Origin: Lysinibacillus cavernae
GTDB taxonomy: Bacteria; Bacillota; Bacilli; Bacillales_A; Planococcaceae
Direction: 5' to 3'
Length of the DNA: 64,000 nucleotides
Assembly: GCF_009724685.1 (NCBI RefSeq)
Contig: NZ_WMEF01000001.1
Coordinates: forward strand, 62,001-126,000
Shown one piece after another: positions 62,251-64,000 of this stretch. The notes under the pieces were generated by a model. The model did not search any database. It was not told where the DNA came from and worked only from the letters and a program-made list of their open reading frames with translations. Both the position numbers and the translations under genes were made by a program. How positions within the stretch are numbered: position 1 is the stretch's first letter; the number at the start of each line of letters is the position of its first letter.

Positions 62251-63663
62251 CTACACTGTCTGTAGTTTATATTTTTTAACTTCCATCGGAATAGGCGACA
62301 CATACTCTTCACCATTTCGCTGTTCAATTAACTCTGCCTTTGCTTTTTCAAGGATTTCAGGGTTATGCAGGACTTCAATGGCTGTTGCTGCCATAACTTT
62401 ACCAGCATGAAGCATTCCTTTATGGCCAATTGAGGTTTTTCCAGTTGAAACAACCTGCCAAGTATGAAGCGGAGTTCCTACTGGTTCACATGCTACCAAA
62501 CATTGTACTGTAGGGACAACCCAGCTTACATCGCCAACATCGGTTGTCCCAGGAAGAAAACCATTTGATGGAATAAATGGATCAATGACATCCGCTAAAT
62601 CTTTTCCTTCTAGTTCCTTATTAACCTGAATATCTCCCCTTTTATCTACGTCAGATAGAGTTGCCCGAATGGCCTTCGCAAATTGTAGCTCCTTTTCATC
62701 ATACTGAGGAACACCTATGGCAACAAAGTTATCATATAAGACTTTTTCTAACGTATTATTTGGCAATATATTAGCGGCAGCAGAAGCAAAGTCTATTTCC
62801 ACTTGTGTACCTGTCATAAGAGCAGCACCTCTTGCAATATCGCAAATGCGCTGATAGATATCTTCTGTTTGAGAAACAAGTGGTGCACGAATAAAATATA
62901 ATACATCTGCATTTGCTTGAACGACATTTGGTGAAACTCCGCCGGAATTAGTAATAGCGTAATGAACCCTTGCTTCAGGGATAATGTGTTCCCGTAAATA
63001 GTTTACACCAACATTCATTAGTTCAACGGCATCAAGAGCACTTCTTCCAAGATGTGGGCTATCAGCGGCATGAGCACTTTTTCCTCTGAATCTATAGGAA
63101 ACTTCATAACAAGCAAGAGATGACATAGACCATACGGCATTCCGAGACCATGGATGCCAGCATAAGGCATAATCTACATCATCAAATAATCCCTCTCTTA
63201 CCATAAAGGTTTTACCACTGCCTATTTCTTCCCCAGGACAACCATAATAACGAACCGTTCCTTCTAGGTTGTTTTCTTCTAAGTAATAACGGATCGCAAT
63301 TGCCGCGGCTAATGCACCTGTACCAAGTAAATTATGTCCGCAGCCATGGCCATTTCCACCTGTCTTAATAGGATTATAGTTAGTATCTCCTCCTACTTGG
63401 CTTAAACCAGACAAGGCATCAAATTCACCTAATACAGCAATAATCGGTTTCCCTGTTCCAAAGCTGCCGATAAAGGCGGTATCGATATTTCCTACACCTT
63501 TCTCTACAGCAAAACCTTCTTCTTCCAAAGTTTTACATAATAATTCTGCTGATTGAAACTCTTCGAAGCCTGTTTCTGCGTAACCCCAAATTTGATCACT
63601 GACAGCAATCAATTTTTGTCGTTTCTCTTCAATAATTTTTGATAGAGTATCACGATAATCCAA
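62251..63663 (-). CDS. M20-family amidohydrolase (AbgB-like)
   Basis: About 470 residues. M20 metallopeptidase with metal and catalytic residues in GEFDALSGL, GGNGHGCGHNLLG, YYGCPGEEIGSGK and a later DVGDVSW. It fits p-aminobenzoyl-glutamate hydrolase subunit B and related aminoacylases. TTG 63663 lies six bases after GAGGTG and is preferred to GTG 63672. It is next to a YfcC-type transporter gene, which suggests uptake and cleavage of a peptide- or amide-linked substrate. Confidence 0.85.
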   Translation of the reverse strand: MDYRDTLSKIIEEKRQKLIAVSDQIWGYAETGFEEFQSAELLCKTLEEEGFAVEKGVGNIDTAFIGSFGTGKPIIAVLGEFDALSGLSQVGGDTNYNPIKTGGNGHGCGHNLLGTGALAAAIAIRYYLEENNLEGTVRYYGCPGEEIGSGKTFMVREGLFDDVDYALCWHPWSRNAVWSMSSLACYEVSYRFRGKSAHAADSPHLGRSALDAVELMNVGVNYLREHIIPEARVHYAITNSGGVSPNVVQANADVLYFIRAPLVSQTEDIYQRICDIARGAALMTGTQVEIDFASAAANILPNNTLEKVLYDNFVAIGVPQYDEKELQFAKAIRATLSDVDKRGDIQVNKELEGKDLADVIDPFIPSNGFLPGTTDVGDVSWVVPTVQCLVACEPVGTPLHTWQVVSTGKTSIGHKGMLHAGKVMAATAIEVLHNPEILEKAKAELIEQRNGEEYVSPIPMEVKKYKLQTV

Positions 63664-63714
63664 TTCATTCACCTCGTTAGAAAATTATTTTTATACTAAT
63701 GTTTTTTCTATCTA

Positions 63715-64000
63715 TTAAAATGGACCATAATTAATAGCTTGAGCAATGATTAAGAAGATCACAACAATCACAGCCTGAATCAATACATATGGCAACACCC
63801 ATTTTACCCATTTGGAATAAGAAATACCCATCATACCTAGGGCTGCAAGCAGCAAGCCACTTGTCGGAATAATTAAATTGGAAACTCCACCACCCATTAC
63901 AGTTGCAAACACAGCTGTTTGCCTCGTGACACCGACTAGATCTGCCAACGGAGCCATAATCGGTATAACCAAAGATGCATGTCCGCTTCCGGAAGGCACA
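63715..64000 (-). CDS. YfcC-family transporter, C-terminal part
   Basis: At least 94 residues; the N-terminus lies beyond the right edge. Hydrophobic C-terminal helices with the motif PSGSGHASLVIPIMAPLAD and GGGVSNLIIPTSG are those of the YfcC/DcuC-type ion transporter superfamily. With the adjacent M20 enzyme it may form an import-hydrolysis pair. Confidence 0.75.
   Translation of the reverse strand, partial: VPSGSGHASLVIPIMAPLADLVGVTRQTAVFATVMGGGVSNLIIPTSGLLLAALGMMGISYSKWVKWVLPYVLIQAVIVVIFLIIAQAINYGPF

Overview
The window looks like chromosomal DNA of a low-GC, endospore-forming Bacillales species, most likely Lysinibacillus or a close relative. The grounds are AT-rich coding with strong GGAGG-type ribosome binding sites, a spore cortex-lytic enzyme (CwlJ), SLH S-layer domains, and a block that follows the Bacillus subtilis yus region gene for gene: metNIQ, the YusE, YusF and YusI homologues, gcvH, fadE, fadA and fadN. 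No tRNA, rRNA, CRISPR array or intact prophage was seen.

Layout. 1-4.7 kb: a two-component pair (response regulator cut by the window edge, and a 7TMR-DISM hybrid kinase) and a divergent GltC-like LysR regulator. 4.7-20.6 kb: a large exopolysaccharide locus in two tightly coupled minus-strand operons separated by a dicarboxylate/amino-acid symporter. Operon A holds a pseudo-GGDEF/pseudo-receiver protein, a membrane HEAT-like protein, a GT2 synthase and a large membrane-anchored glycosidase. Operon B holds a nucleotide-sugar dehydrogenase, a tandem deacetylase lipoprotein, a PilZ-GT2 synthase with an intact c-di-GMP motif, a deacetylase-like membrane protein and a GH18-like lipoprotein. 20.7-23.6 kb: methionine ABC transporter behind a SAM-I riboswitch. 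23.6-31.1 kb: YusE/YusF-like proteins, gcvH, YusI-like protein and the fatty-acid beta-oxidation operon with a FadR-like operator. 31.4-34.5 kb: thioredoxin-like protein, C39-like protein, a SpoIIP-like remnant, a 5'-3' exonuclease and an arginase-family enzyme. 34.8-40.0 kb: a second polysaccharide operon (initiating sugar transferase, GT4, two acyltransferase-like proteins, deacetylase) with unusually many non-ATG starts. 40-51.5 kb: housekeeping and accessory genes, a NUMOD4 protein, decayed mobile DNA and a compact multicopper oxidase. 51.6-53.1 kb: a putative split sigma factor (SigO/RsoA type) divergent from a YvrJ-type membrane peptide, with a LexA-box match between them. 53-64 kb: vitamin B6 kinase with an ECF S component, cwlJ, a transporter, an amidase, a LuxR regulator, an alpha/beta hydrolase, and an M20 amidohydrolase with a YfcC-like transporter cut by the edge.

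How the genes may work together. The two strongest leads are the 16-kb polysaccharide locus, which looks c-di-GMP responsive (PilZ fused N-terminally to a hyaluronan-synthase/NodC-like enzyme, plus a catalytically dead GGDEF-like protein), and the small sigma-factor module, which may be SOS-controlled and resembles in logic the clostridial UviA/UviB arrangement. Both are inferences from motifs and gene order.
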